Shown here in pieces: positions 10,028 to 20,300 of a DNA stretch of 64,000 nt. Location: positions 1 to 64,000 of the forward strand of contig JAEEXY010000005.1 in the NCBI GenBank assembly GCA_016288005.1, in the 5' to 3' direction. The notes beneath the pieces were generated by a model. It was not told the DNA's origin, made no database searches, and saw only the letters and a list, made by a program, of their open reading frames with translations. A program made the translations under genes and the position numbers. How positions within the stretch are numbered: the first letter of the stretch is position 1; every line of letters starts with the position of its first letter. Source of the DNA: Lachnospiraceae bacterium. Its GTDB lineage: Bacteria > Bacillota > Clostridia > Lachnospirales > Lachnospiraceae.

Positions 10028-11680
10028 ATGTGTTCTATTTTTGGTTTTTGCGGGACCGACATCAGATACGAAACGGTAAAGACCGCACTTTCAAAAACTC
10101 ATTCGAGAGGACCCGATGCAAGCCGGGTAATAAATACGGGGAACGGCTGGCTCGGCTTTAACCGCCTGTCGATCATGGGACTTACCGATGCGGGGATGCA
10201 GCCCTTCCTTTTCGGAATGAAAAAGACTTTATCGGTAACCGCTTTTGACGATCCTATGACGGATCACGGCCCCGGCAAGTTCTGCGAGACAATTCTTGTA
10301 TGCAACGGCGAGATATACGGCTTCAGACCGCTGAAGGACGAGCTGATCGCGAAGGGCTACACCTTCGGAAGCGATTCGGACTGTGAGATCCTTCCGGCAC
10401 TGTACAAAGAGTACGGGACAGAGATGTTCAAAATGCTCGACGCCGAATACGCATTGATCATGTACGACGCAAAAAGCGGTTCGTACATCGCCGCAAGAGA
10501 TCCGATAGGCATCAGGCCGCTCTACTATGGCAGGAGCGCGGCAGGCAGCTACATATTCGCGTCGGAACCGAAAAACCTGACGGGGCTTACCGATAAGATA
10601 TACCCGTTCCCTCCAGGACATTACTTCAAGGACGGCGAGTTCATAAAATACCGCGACATGTCCGAGGTTAAGGAAGTAAAGCATGACGACATGGACGAGA
10701 TCGCGAAGAACATACACGATCTGCTGACCGAGGGTGTCAGGAAAAGGCTTGATTCCGATACTCCGGTAGGCTTCCTGCTCTCGGGTGGACTCGATTCGTC
10801 TCTGGTATGCGGCATCGCGGCAAAAGAGCTCCCCAAGCCGCTCGAGACCTGGGCGATAGGCATGGATATCGACGCGATCGACTTAAAATACGCAAGAGAG
10901 GTCGCGGACTACATACATTCGAACCACCACGAGGTCATCATTTCGAAAAAGGATATCCTGAACGCTCTCGAAAGAGTCATCGAGCTGCTGGGAACTTACG
11001 ATATCACAACGATCCGCGCATCGATCGGAATGTACCTCGTATGCAAGGCGATACATGAACAGTCCGATATACGCGTGATCATGACCGGCGAGATATCGGA
11101 TGAGATATTCGGATACAAATATACGGACTTCGCCCCGAACGCGGAGGAGTTCCAGAAAGAAGCCGAGAAGAGGATCAGGGAGCTGCATATGTACGACGTA
11201 CTCCGGGCGGACAGATGCATCAGCGTAAATTCCCTTGAAGCCCGTGTTCCGTTCGGGGATCTGGCATTCGTCGGGTACTGCATGGCGATCGATCCGGAGA
11301 AGAAGCTGAACCGTTACGGAAAAGGCAAATACCTCTTAAGGCACGCGTTCGAGAAGGACGCGCTGATCCCCGAGAGCATACTCTGGAGAGAAAAGGCGGC
11401 GTTTTCCGATGCGGTCGGGCATTCACTCAAGGACGACCTCGCGGAATACGCAGAGAGCCGGTACACCGATGCCGAGTTTGAAGAGGGCATCAAAAAATAT
11501 AGTCACGCGAAGCCTTTTACAAAGGAATCGCTCCTGTACAGGAATATTTTTGAAAAGTATTATCCCGGGCAGTCGGAAATGGTCGTTGATTTCTGGATGC
11601 CGAACAAAAACTGGGAAGGCTGCGATGTTAAGGATCCGTCCGCGAGAGTGCTCGCAAACTACGGAGACAGCGGCAAGTAA
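10028..11680 (+). CDS. asnB: Asparagine synthase (glutamine-hydrolysing)
   Basis: 550 aa. The N-terminal Ntn glutaminase begins directly with MCSIFGF, so Cys2 is the nucleophile after Met removal, followed by SHSRGPDAS-like and GFNRLSIMGL motifs. The C-terminal synthetase has the ATP-pyrophosphatase loop LLSGGLDSS starting near residue 250, and ITGEISDEIFGYKY-type signatures (MTGEISDEIFGY). It converts aspartate, ATP and glutamine to asparagine and glutamate. GGGGAGG lies 6 bp before the ATG. It is transcribed from its own promoter through an attenuator, and glnN follows after 89 bp with another attenuator. Confidence 0.95.
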   Translation: MCSIFGFCGTDIRYETVKTALSKTHSRGPDASRVINTGNGWLGFNRLSIMGLTDAGMQPFLFGMKKTLSVTAFDDPMTDHGPGKFCETILVCNGEIYGFRPLKDELIAKGYTFGSDSDCEILPALYKEYGTEMFKMLDAEYALIMYDAKSGSYIAARDPIGIRPLYYGRSAAGSYIFASEPKNLTGLTDKIYPFPPGHYFKDGEFIKYRDMSEVKEVKHDDMDEIAKNIHDLLTEGVRKRLDSDTPVGFLLSGGLDSSLVCGIAAKELPKPLETWAIGMDIDAIDLKYAREVADYIHSNHHEVIISKKDILNALERVIELLGTYDITTIRASIGMYLVCKAIHEQSDIRVIMTGEISDEIFGYKYTDFAPNAEEFQKEAEKRIRELHMYDVLRADRCISVNSLEARVPFGDLAFVGYCMAIDPEKKLNRYGKGKYLLRHAFEKDALIPESILWREKAAFSDAVGHSLKDDLAEYAESRYTDAEFEEGIKKYSHAKPFTKESLLYRNIFEKYYPGQSEMVVDFWMPNKNWEGCDVKDPSARVLANYGDSGK

Positions 11681-11696
11681 AGCAATAATAAACCGA

Positions 11697-11743
11697 AAGA
11701 CAAAGGCGTCTTAAGAGTTTATCTCTTTGGCGTCTGTTTTTTT
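11697..11743 (+). promoter_or_regulatory. glnN leader attenuator: hexaloop mini-hairpin overlapping a terminator
   Basis: AAGAC / GTCTT (11697-11712) closes the loop AAAGGC (A1, G4). GGCGTCTTAAGAG (11705-11717) can instead pair with CTCTTTGGCGTC (11723-11734), with one mismatch and one bulge, followed by seven T. It has the same layout and nearly the same sequence as the asnB leader. I see no convincing promoter between asnB and this element, so readthrough from asnB is likely. Confidence 0.68.
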
Positions 11744-11769
11744 ATTCAAAATCACAGGAGGGAAAGATT

Positions 11770-13869
11770 ATGGAAAAAAAGAATGTACCTGAACTATTCG
11801 GAACTTTGGTGTTTGACGACAGAGTAATGAAAGCAAGACTCTCTGCAAAGGTATACGATTCACTCAGAAGGACCATCGATGAGAACGGGCAGCTCGATGA
11901 AAGCGTTGCCGAGGCGGTGGCAAAGGAAATGCGCGACTGGGCGGTAGAGCACGGAGCCACTCATTTTACTCACTGGTTCCAGCCCCTGACGGGAGTTACG
12001 GCTGAGAAGCACGACAGTTTTATCTCTCCTTCACCCGACGGCGGCGTGATCATGGAGTTCTCGGGCAAGGAACTGATAAAGGGCGAGCCCGACGCGTCCT
12101 CATTCCCTTCGGGCGGTCTCAGAGCCACATTTGAGGCGAGAGGCTACACAGCATGGGATCCGACATCCTATGCGTTCATAAAGGGTCACACACTCTGCAT
12201 CCCGACCGCGTTCTGTTCCTACAGCGGCGAGGCACTCGATAAGAAAACTCCTCTGCTGCGTTCGATGCAGGCTCTCGATAAGCAGGCAAAGCGCGTACTG
12301 AAGCTGTTCGGCAAGGATGTTAAATATGTCAGGACGAGCGTAGGTCCCGAGCAGGAATATTTCCTGATCGATGCCGAGATGTACCAGAAGCGCCCTGACC
12401 TTGTATATACGGGCAGGACACTGTTCGGCGCGAAGCCTCCCAAGGGACAGGAGCTCGACGACCATTACTTCGGCGTTATCAAGCCCAGGGTAAACGCGTT
12501 CATGGAGGACCTGAACGAGGAACTCTGGAAACTCGGCATCTTAGCCAAGACCGAGCATAACGAGGTTGCTCCCGCGCAGCATGAGCTGGCTCCTATCTAT
12601 TCCACGACCAATGTGGCGACCGACAACAACCAGCTGACCATGGAGATCATGCAGAAGGTAGCCAGAAAGCACGGTCTCGTATGCCTGCTCCATGAAAAGC
12701 CTTTTGCGGGCGTAAACGGATCGGGCAAGCACAACAACTGGTCAATGGCAACCGATAAGGGCGCGAACCTTCTCTCACCCGGTGATACCCCTCATGAGAA
12801 CGCGCAGTTCCTGCTTTTCCTGTGCGCGGTCATCCAGGCGGTCGACGATTATTCGGATCTGCTCCGTCTCTCCGTTGCAACCGCGGGCAACGATCACAGA
12901 CTCGGCGCGAACGAGGCTCCGCCCGCCATTATCTCCGTATTCCTCGGCGATGAGCTCTCCGCCATCCTTGAGGCGATCAGGACCGATTCTCCTTACCAGG
13001 GAAAAGAAAAAGAAGTCATCAAGCTCGGCGTGGACAGCCTGCCGAAGTTCTCGAGAGATACCACCGACAGAAACCGTACTTCGCCGTTCGCGTTTACCGG
13101 AAACAAATTCGAGTTCAGATCGCTCGGCTCGTCAAACAGCATCGCATGCTGCAATATCATGCTGAATGCAGCGGTAGCCGAGAGCCTTAAGCAGTACGCC
13201 GACAGGCTCGAGGGAGCGTCGGATTTCGAGAGCGCTCTGCACGATCTGATCAAGGAGACCATTACAAAGCATCAGCGCATCCTCTTTAACGGCAACGGCT
13301 ACGGTGAGGAATGGGTAAAGGAAGCGACCGAGGTCAGAGGTCTTTCGAACCTTAAGACCACGCCCGACGCGATGCCTCATCTGCTCGATGAGAAGAACAA
13401 GTCGATGCTGATGGCGCATAAGGTATTTACCGAGTCCGAGCTGCATTCGAGATGTGAGATCATGCTCGAGAATTACTGCAAGACCGTTACGATCGAGGCG
13501 CATACGATGGTCGACATGGTAAGGAAGGATTACCTTCCCGCGATCGAGGACTATCTGTACAAGCTGGCAAAGACCACTTCGATGATGAAGTCGGTCAGCG
13601 GCAATGTAAAATGCAATTACGAGATATCCACGATGGAGAGGCTGTCCGAGCTCACCGACTATATACTCGAGAGAGTAAAGGATCTCGAGCAGTCGCTCGA
13701 AAGCGTAAAGAGCTTTGATACAGTGCTGGCGACCTCAGAGTTCATCAGGGACGATATGATCCCCAAGATGGAGCATTTGAGAAAGCACGTGGACGAGGCC
13801 GAAATGCTCGCGAGCGAGGAGTGCTGGCCGGTTCCGAGCTACGGAAAGCTGCTGTTCAGTGTATACTGA
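11770..13869 (+). CDS. glnN: Glutamine synthetase type III
   Basis: 699 aa, the size of the GSIII (GlnN) family and much longer than GSI. The N-terminus ([18 protein letters not shown]) and [21 protein letters not shown] are GSIII hallmarks. Further conserved blocks are [58 protein letters not shown] (ATP-grasp and metal site) and [16 protein letters not shown]. It condenses ammonia and glutamate to glutamine in the cytosol. GGAGGG precedes the ATG. It sits between asnB and the ammonium transporter, each with a leader attenuator. Some databases label this family glnA. Confidence 0.96.
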   Translation: MEKKNVPELFGTLVFDDRVMKARLSAKVYDSLRRTIDENGQLDESVAEAVAKEMRDWAVEHGATHFTHWFQPLTGVTAEKHDSFISPSPDGGVIMEFSGKELIKGEPDASSFPSGGLRATFEARGYTAWDPTSYAFIKGHTLCIPTAFCSYSGEALDKKTPLLRSMQALDKQAKRVLKLFGKDVKYVRTSVGPEQEYFLIDAEMYQKRPDLVYTGRTLFGAKPPKGQELDDHYFGVIKPRVNAFMEDLNEELWKLGILAKTEHNEVAPAQHELAPIYSTTNVATDNNQLTMEIMQKVARKHGLVCLLHEKPFAGVNGSGKHNNWSMATDKGANLLSPGDTPHENAQFLLFLCAVIQAVDDYSDLLRLSVATAGNDHRLGANEAPPAIISVFLGDELSAILEAIRTDSPYQGKEKEVIKLGVDSLPKFSRDTTDRNRTSPFAFTGNKFEFRSLGSSNSIACCNIMLNAAVAESLKQYADRLEGASDFESALHDLIKETITKHQRILFNGNGYGEEWVKEATEVRGLSNLKTTPDAMPHLLDEKNKSMLMAHKVFTESELHSRCEIMLENYCKTVTIEAHTMVDMVRKDYLPAIEDYLYKLAKTTSMMKSVSGNVKCNYEISTMERLSELTDYILERVKDLEQSLESVKSFDTVLATSEFIRDDMIPKMEHLRKHVDEAEMLASEECWPVPSYGKLLFSVY

Positions 13870-13888
13870 GCCAATTTTTGAAAAAAAT

Positions 13889-13940
13889 GAGTTGCCACAA
13901 AGGGGTGGTGAAATAACACCCCGAGTGGCAGCTCTTTTTT
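13889..13940 (+). promoter_or_regulatory. amt leader attenuator: hexaloop mini-hairpin overlapping a terminator
   Basis: GCCAC / GTGGT (13894-13909) closes the loop AAAGGG (A1, G4). The alternative is a two-part terminator: an inner stem GGGGTG / CACCCC (13902-13922) and an outer stem with TGCCAC / GTGGCA and GAG / CTC, ending in TTTTTT (13935-13940). Both stems of the terminator use bases of the mini-hairpin. The stem sequence differs from the asnB and glnN elements while the loop pattern is kept, which argues that the loop is what is recognised. Confidence 0.66.
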
Positions 13941-13965
13941 AATAGTTAAAGGGAGGATAAAGATT

Positions 13966-15738
13966 ATGATTGATGAGATTATGAGTTTGGTGAATGAACA
14001 GATCTTTGCGGTGTGGTTTTTGATCGGCGCCGCACTGGTTTTCTGGATGCAGGCAGGTTTTGCGATGTGCGAGACGGGCTTTACGAGAGCGAAGAACGCC
14101 GGCAACATCATCATGAAGAACCTGATGGATTTCTGTATCGGTACCGTAATGTGGTTTATCTGCGGCGCGTCCCTGATGCTGGGGCCCAACATTTTAAAGG
14201 GCTTTATGGGCGGCTTCAGCTTTGACGTTTTCTCGGGTTATGCGGATTTTGACTATTCCGCATTTGTATTCAACCTTGTATTCTGTGCGACTACAGCTAC
14301 GATCGTTTCCGGATCGATGGCAGAGCGCACCAAGTTCTCGAGCTACTGTATCTATTCGGCTATCATTTCCGCTATCATTTACCCCATCGAGGCTCACTGG
14401 GTATGGGGCGGCGGCTTCCTGACAGACTGGGGCTTCCACGATTACGCAGGTTCTAACTGCATTCACATGGTAGGCGGTATCTGTGCTTTCATCGGCGCAT
14501 GGATGTTAGGCCCCAGAATGGGTAAGTTCGAGCGTGACAGAAACGGCAAGGTAACCAAGGTCAACGCATTCCCCGGCCACAACCTCGTTATCGCAGCACT
14601 CGGCGTATTCATCCTGTGGCTCGGCTGGTACGGCTTCAACGGCGCTGCGGCTACCGACGTTCCCACTATGGGTTCGGTATTCCTTACAACGACCGTCGCT
14701 CCCGCTGTTGCGACTGTAGTATGTATGTTATTTACCTGGATCAAGTACGGCAAGCCCGATGTTTCGATGTGTCTTAACGCTTCACTTGCGGGCCTTGTTG
14801 CGATCACCGCTCCCTGCGACGTTACCGACTGCGCGGGCGCTGCGATCATCGGCGCCGTATCCGGACTTCTCGTAGTATTCGGCGTTTGGTTCAATGATAA
14901 TGTTTCTCATGTCGACGATCCCGTCGGTGCCGTTGCGGTTCATATGTTCAACGGTATCTGGGGTACTCTGGCGGTAGGTCTGTTTGCGACTGAGACAGCT
15001 CCCGGCTTTGCTGTTGCAGGCATCGAGGAAGGTCTTTTCTACGGCGGAGGCTTTAAGCAGCTCGGCATCCAGTTTGCGGGCATGTTCGTAACCGCGGCAT
15101 GGACTGCGGTAACTATCTTCATCGCATTCCTGCTCATCAAGAAGACTGTCGGCTTACGTGTTTCGGAAGAAGAGGAGATCACCGGTCTCGACGCTACCGA
15201 GCACGGTCTTCCTTCGGCATATGCAGGTTTCTCGATCATGGATATTTCGAACACCATGACCATGAGCGTAAACGAGAACACGAACCTCGGAACCGAGAGT
15301 TATGAGCAGGCATCCGAGGCCAAGAGAAAGGCTGCGGTACCTGTGATACGCGAGACTCCGACGGGCTCAGCGGACTTCGATACCGGAATTTCAAAGGTTG
15401 TAATCATCGCGAAACTCTCCAGATACGAGACATTAAAGCGCGCAATGAACGATCTGGGCGTTACGGGCATGACCGTTACTCAGGTTATGGGCTGCGGTAT
15501 CCAGAAGGGCGCGGGCGAGAAATACCGCGGAGTCGAGATCGATATGACCCTGCTCCCGAAGGTTAAGATCGAAGTAGTCGTAAGCGAGATCCCCGTTGAC
15601 AAAGTCATCGAAGCGGCAAAGAAGGCTCTTTATACCGGCCGCATCGGCGACGGCAAGATATTCGTATATCCGGTCAGCCGTGTCGTAAAGATAAGGACGG
15701 GCGAAGAGAATTACGCAGCGCTGCAGGACGTAGAATAA
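13966..15738 (+). CDS. amt: Ammonium transporter fused to a C-terminal PII domain
   Basis: 590 aa. Residues about 1-410 form an Amt/MEP/Rh channel with about 11 hydrophobic helices. Typical motifs are FALVFC-like [32 protein letters not shown] and [10 protein letters not shown]. From about residue 471 a PII (GlnB/GlnK) domain follows: [20 protein letters not shown], then the T-loop [25 protein letters not shown] and [14 protein letters not shown]. The fusion would let the sensor gate the channel in cis. In the T-loop the uridylylated Tyr51 position of E. coli GlnB is Ile525, while Tyr46 is kept (Tyr520). Control by UTase is therefore unlikely, and ADP/ATP/2-oxoglutarate binding is the probable input. 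Confidence 0.93.
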   Translation: MIDEIMSLVNEQIFAVWFLIGAALVFWMQAGFAMCETGFTRAKNAGNIIMKNLMDFCIGTVMWFICGASLMLGPNILKGFMGGFSFDVFSGYADFDYSAFVFNLVFCATTATIVSGSMAERTKFSSYCIYSAIISAIIYPIEAHWVWGGGFLTDWGFHDYAGSNCIHMVGGICAFIGAWMLGPRMGKFERDRNGKVTKVNAFPGHNLVIAALGVFILWLGWYGFNGAAATDVPTMGSVFLTTTVAPAVATVVCMLFTWIKYGKPDVSMCLNASLAGLVAITAPCDVTDCAGAAIIGAVSGLLVVFGVWFNDNVSHVDDPVGAVAVHMFNGIWGTLAVGLFATETAPGFAVAGIEEGLFYGGGFKQLGIQFAGMFVTAAWTAVTIFIAFLLIKKTVGLRVSEEEEITGLDATEHGLPSAYAGFSIMDISNTMTMSVNENTNLGTESYEQASEAKRKAAVPVIRETPTGSADFDTGISKVVIIAKLSRYETLKRAMNDLGVTGMTVTQVMGCGIQKGAGEKYRGVEIDMTLLPKVKIEVVVSEIPVDKVIEAAKKALYTGRIGDGKIFVYPVSRVVKIRTGEENYAALQDVE

Positions 15739-15768
15739 CGTTAACCGGTAATCTTTGGTTTCTTATTT

Positions 15769-15808
15769 CTCCCCGGGAAAATGGTATAATCCTTCCCGGG
15801 GAGGTTTT
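15769..15808 (+). terminator. Intrinsic terminator after amt
   Basis: CTCCCCGGGAA (15769-15779) pairs perfectly with TTCCCGGGGAG (15793-15803) across a 13-base loop, followed by GTTTTGT. Confidence 0.75.
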
Positions 15809-15830
15809 GTGATAATTCGGAATTATTGTA

Positions 15831-15859
15831 TTGACACTTTAAAGTGACAGAGTTATAAT
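15831..15859 (+). promoter_or_regulatory. purF-gltB-gltD promoter, perfect sigma-70 consensus
   Basis: TTGACA (15831-15836), 17-bp spacer and TATAAT (15854-15859). The predicted start is near 15866, so the attenuator begins within about 10 bases of +1. A promoter this strong with a terminator immediately after it implies control mainly at elongation. Confidence 0.88.
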
Positions 15860-15873
15860 ATCTTCCTGTAAAA

Positions 15874-15920
15874 GGCAAAGGCGCCCCGGAGGAAACTCCC
15901 GGGGCGCCTTCTCTTTTTTT
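15874..15920 (+). promoter_or_regulatory. purF leader attenuator: hexaloop mini-hairpin overlapping a strong terminator
   Basis: GGC / GCC (15874-15885) closes the loop AAAGGC (A1, G4). The alternative terminator is AAGGCGCCCCGG / CCGGGGCGCCTT (15878-15889 with 15899-15910), 12 perfect pairs, then CTC and seven T. The mini-hairpin stem has only three pairs here and would need a bound factor to compete. Loop, position and overlap match the asnB, glnN and amt leaders. Confidence 0.6.
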
Positions 15921-15964
15921 AAGAGCTTTTCGGGGACCATAAAAACAACAGGCGGTGAAGGATC

Positions 15965-17368
15965 ATGACCGGTACGGCATCGGAAGACAAATTGCATGAG
16001 GAATGCGGCGTTTTCGGCATATATGCGCAGGAAGGCGCCGAAGCGGCTAAGGACATATACCACGGTCTTACCGCACTGCAGCACCGGGGACAGGAATCCG
16101 CCGGGATTTCGGTTTCGGATACTCAGGGACCCAAGGGCAATTCGATGACAAAAAAGGGCATGGGACTCGTAAGCGAGGTATTCTCCGCATCCGATATCGA
16201 GGCCCTGAAAGGCAACATAGGTGTCGGACATGTCCGCTATTCGACTACGGGAGGCAGCATCCCGGAGAATGCCCAGCCGATCACCATGAACTACATAAAG
16301 GGCATGATATCGCTGGTCTATAACGGCAATCTGGTGAATACGAAAGCCCTTAAAGAAAAACAGATGTATCGCGGACAGGCGCATTTTACCACATCCGATT
16401 CGGAGGTTATCGCTTACGAGATCATCAGCGCGAGGATCGGCTCCGACAGTATCGAGAGCGCGGTCCTGAACGCCGCAAAAGGCCTTAAAGGCGGTTACGC
16501 GCTAATAATCATGAGCCCGAGAAAGCTCGTGGCACTCAGGGATCCGTTCGGTATAAAGCCGCTGATCATGGGGCGCAGAGACGATGCGTACATCATAGCG
16601 TCGGAGAGCGCAGCGATCGAGGCGGTCGGAGGCGAGATACTGAGGGATATAGAACCCGGTGAAATGGTCACGGTCGGCACCGACGGCATTAAGTCGGACA
16701 GGAGCCTTTGCGGATCGAAGCATGCGCACTGCGCTTTTGAATACATATATTTCGCGAGATCGGATTCGCGCATCGACGGTGTTGAAGTGCGGGACGCGAG
16801 GACGGAGGCGGGCAGGCTGCTGGCGGCCAATGATAAGGTTGAAGCGGATATCGTTGTGGGTGTTCCGGATTCGGGCCTGCTGGCCGCGGAGGGATATGCA
16901 CGGGCTTCCGGAATACCGTTTGCGATAGGCTTTCACAAAAACAGCTACATCGGAAGGAGCTTTATCAAGCCGTCCGACAGTGAGAGACAGACTGCGGTTC
17001 ATATGAAACTGAGCGTACTGAAGCCGGTTGTGAACGGAAAGCGCATCGTACTGATCGATGACTCGATCGTGCGCGGCACCACGATGCGGCAGATAATCGA
17101 AATGCTTAAGGCTGCGGGAGCAAAGGAAGTACACGTACGCATAAGCTCCCCGCCGTTTTTGTATCCGTGCTATTACGGCACGGACGTGCCTACAGCCAAG
17201 CAGCTCATCGCGTCGGAGCATTCGACCGAAGAGGTATGCGGACGGATAGGCGCGGATTCACTGGAATATTTAAGAGTTGAGGACCTGAATGTAATGGCCG
17301 GCGGCCTGGGTTTGTGCAAGGCCTGCTTTGACAATGACTATCCCATAGATTATCCGGAGGAAAAATAA
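15965..17368 (+). CDS. purF: Amidophosphoribosyltransferase (glutamine PRPP amidotransferase)
   Basis: 467 aa. First committed step of purine synthesis: PRPP plus glutamine gives phosphoribosylamine and glutamate. A 13-residue propeptide precedes the Ntn nucleophile Cys14 (EECGVFGIY). LTALQHRGQESAGI and the PRTase loop IVLIDDSIVRGTTMRQI are canonical. HAHCAFEYIYFAR, YPCYYG and LCKACF supply cysteines like the four 4Fe-4S ligands of the B. subtilis-type enzyme. The TAA stop is directly followed by the gltB ATG (0-bp gap), so purF is the first gene of a purF-gltB-gltD operon behind a nitrogen-type attenuator, an unusual setting for a purine gene. Confidence 0.96.
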   Translation: MTGTASEDKLHEECGVFGIYAQEGAEAAKDIYHGLTALQHRGQESAGISVSDTQGPKGNSMTKKGMGLVSEVFSASDIEALKGNIGVGHVRYSTTGGSIPENAQPITMNYIKGMISLVYNGNLVNTKALKEKQMYRGQAHFTTSDSEVIAYEIISARIGSDSIESAVLNAAKGLKGGYALIIMSPRKLVALRDPFGIKPLIMGRRDDAYIIASESAAIEAVGGEILRDIEPGEMVTVGTDGIKSDRSLCGSKHAHCAFEYIYFARSDSRIDGVEVRDARTEAGRLLAANDKVEADIVVGVPDSGLLAAEGYARASGIPFAIGFHKNSYIGRSFIKPSDSERQTAVHMKLSVLKPVVNGKRIVLIDDSIVRGTTMRQIIEMLKAAGAKEVHVRISSPPFLYPCYYGTDVPTAKQLIASEHSTEEVCGRIGADSLEYLRVEDLNVMAGGLGLCKACFDNDYPIDYPEEK

Positions 17369-20300
17369 ATGGCCGATCTTTTTGAAAAAGTTAAGGGACA
17401 GGGGCTTTACCGCCCGGAATTTGAGCATGACAACTGCGGTATCGGAGCCATCATCGATATCGAGGGGAAGCCGAGCCATGCCCTGGTTTCCGACGCGCTC
17501 TCGATCGTTGAGAATCTGGAGCACAGGGCAGGCAAGGACGCGGAAGGCAAAACTGGCGACGGAGTAGGCATACTTACCCAGATACCTCATGCGTTTTTCG
17601 TAAAAAAGCTTAAAGAGCAGGGTATCACGCTCCCCGGTCCGAGACAGTACGGCGTCGGCATGTTCTTTTTCCCGCAGAACGATCTCGATATGCGTCAGGC
17701 AAAGTCGATGTTCGAGATAATCGCGAGAAAATCGGGACTTAAGATACTGGCCTGGAGAAAGGTCGATACAGAGCCTGAGGTGCTCGGCAGCAGGGCAAGA
17801 GAGTGCATGCCGGCTATTTACCAGGTATTTATCGCGAGACCCGAGGGACTCAGCACGGACCTCGATTTTGACAGACAGCTCTACATCCTTAGGAGGGAGT
17901 TTGAGCAGTCGAGCGCAAATACCTACGTGCCTTCGCTCTCATGCAGGACCGTTGTCTATAAGGGAATGTTCCTTGTGGGCCAGCTCCGCACATTCTTTGC
18001 GGATCTCAGGGACGAGTCCTACGAGTCCGCGATAGCCATGGTACATTCGCGTTTTTCGACCAATACGATGCCCAGCTGGAACAGGGCGCATCCCAACAGA
18101 TTCATCGTTCACAACGGCGAGATCAATACTATCAAAGGCAATGCGGACAAGATGCTCGCGCGCGAGGAGACCATGCATACTTCGGCTTTTTCGGCTGAGG
18201 ACATGACTAAAGTGCTCCCTGTTATCTCACAGAGCGGCTCGGATTCCGCGATGCTCGACAATGTGCTCGAATTCCTCGTAATGAGCGGCATCGACCTTCC
18301 GCTCGCGATGAGCATCATGATCCCCGAACCCTGGACGCACAACGAAACGCTCACTCAGGAAGAGAGGGATTTCTACCAGTATTACGCGACGATGATGGAG
18401 CCCTGGGACGGTCCTGCGTCGATACTTTTCTCGGACGGCGATGTGATGGGCGCGATCCTCGACCGCAACGGACTCCGCCCTTCAAGATACGTTGTTACCG
18501 ATGACGGAAGGCTGATCCTTTCATCGGAGGTCGGCGTTCTGCCTTTGGACGAGAGCCGTATAGTGAAAAAAGAAAGACTCCATCCCGGCAAGATACTGCT
18601 CGTGGATACCAAGCAGAAGCGGATATTCGTTGACGAGGAGATCAAGGAAAAATACGCGCTTTCCGAGCCTTTCGGCGAGTGGCTCGACAGCAATCTGATA
18701 CATCTGGCGGATCTGAAGATCCCCAACAGGAAGGTGCCCATGCCCACAGGCAAGGTAAGGTCACGCCTGCAGAAAGCCTTCGGCTACACATGGGAGGATT
18801 ATTACGACGGCATCAGGAACATGGCACTGACCGGCAGCGAGAGCATCGGCTCGATGGGTATCGATACACCCATAGCGGCGCTGTCCGACAAGTACCAGCC
18901 CCTGTTCTACTATTTCAAGCAGCAGTTCGCGCAGGTAACGAACCCTCCGATCGATGCGCAGCGCGAGGAGATCGTAACCTCACGTACCGTATATGTAGGC
19001 AAGAACGGCAATCTGCTCGAGCAGAAACCCGGCAACTGCCATGTGCTCAAGATCAACAATCCGATCCTTACCGACCTCGATCTTCTGAAGATAGAGAGCA
19101 TGAAGAAGGACGGGTTTAAGGTATCAAAGGTTTCGACCCTGTATTATAAGAGCTCTCCGATGAAGATGGTATTAAAGCACCTCTTCCTCGAGGTCGACAA
19201 GGCCTACAAAGAGGGCGCGAACATCCTGATCCTCTCCGACAGGGGAGTAGACGAGAACCATGTGGCTATCCCGTCCCTGCTGGCGGTGGCGGCGGTTCAC
19301 AAGCATCTCGTAGACACGAGGAAATGTACCGCGATGTCGCTGATCCTTGAGTCCGCAGAGCCCAGACAGGTTCATCATTTCGCGGCCCTGCTCGGCTACG
19401 GTGCATCGGCTGTCAATCCTTATCTTGCGCACGCCACGGTCGCTCAGCTGATCGAAGAGGAACTGCTCGACAAAGACTATTATGCGGCCGTTGACGATTA
19501 TGACGACGCGATCCTTTTCGGCATCGTAAAGATCGCCTCAAAGATGGGCATCTCCACGATCCAGTCATATCAGGGCAGCAAGATATTCGAGGCGATCGGC
19601 ATCTCTCCCGAGGTTATTGACGAGTACTTTACCGGCACGGTAAGCCGTGTGGGAGGCATCACACTCGAAGACATAGGCAGAGCGGCAGACGCCCAGCACA
19701 GCCTGGCGTTCGATCCTTTGGGACTCGATGTTAATCTTGAATTTACCGCTCTCGGAAGGCATAAGTCGAGAAGCCAGGGTGAGAACCACAGATACAATCC
19801 CGCGACCATACATGCGCTGCAGACCGCGACCAGAGAGGGCAATTACGAGCGCTTCAAGGAGTACACAAAGCTCGCGGATGCGGAAAGAACCGGGTATTTG
19901 AGGACCCTGCTTGATTTCAATGAAACGGCGGAAAAGGTACCGCTTGAGGAAGTAGAGGACGAGCATTCGATAGTAAAGCGCTTCAAGACCGGAGCCATGT
20001 CCTACGGATCGATCTCGGAGGAAGCGCATGAGACGCTCGCGATCGCGATGAACCGGCTTCAGGGCAAGTCAAACAGCGGCGAGGGCGGCGAGAGCGACGA
20101 AAGACTGATGTCGGCCGGAACCGACCATGACAGGAGTTCGGCGATCAAGCAGGTAGCGAGCGGACGTTTCGGCGTGACCAGCAGATATCTGGTGAGCGCC
20201 AAGGAACTCCAGATCAAGATGGCGCAGGGCGCGAAGCCCGGCGAGGGCGGTCATCTGCCCGGCAAGAAGGTTTATCCGTGGATCGCGAAGACCAGGCATT

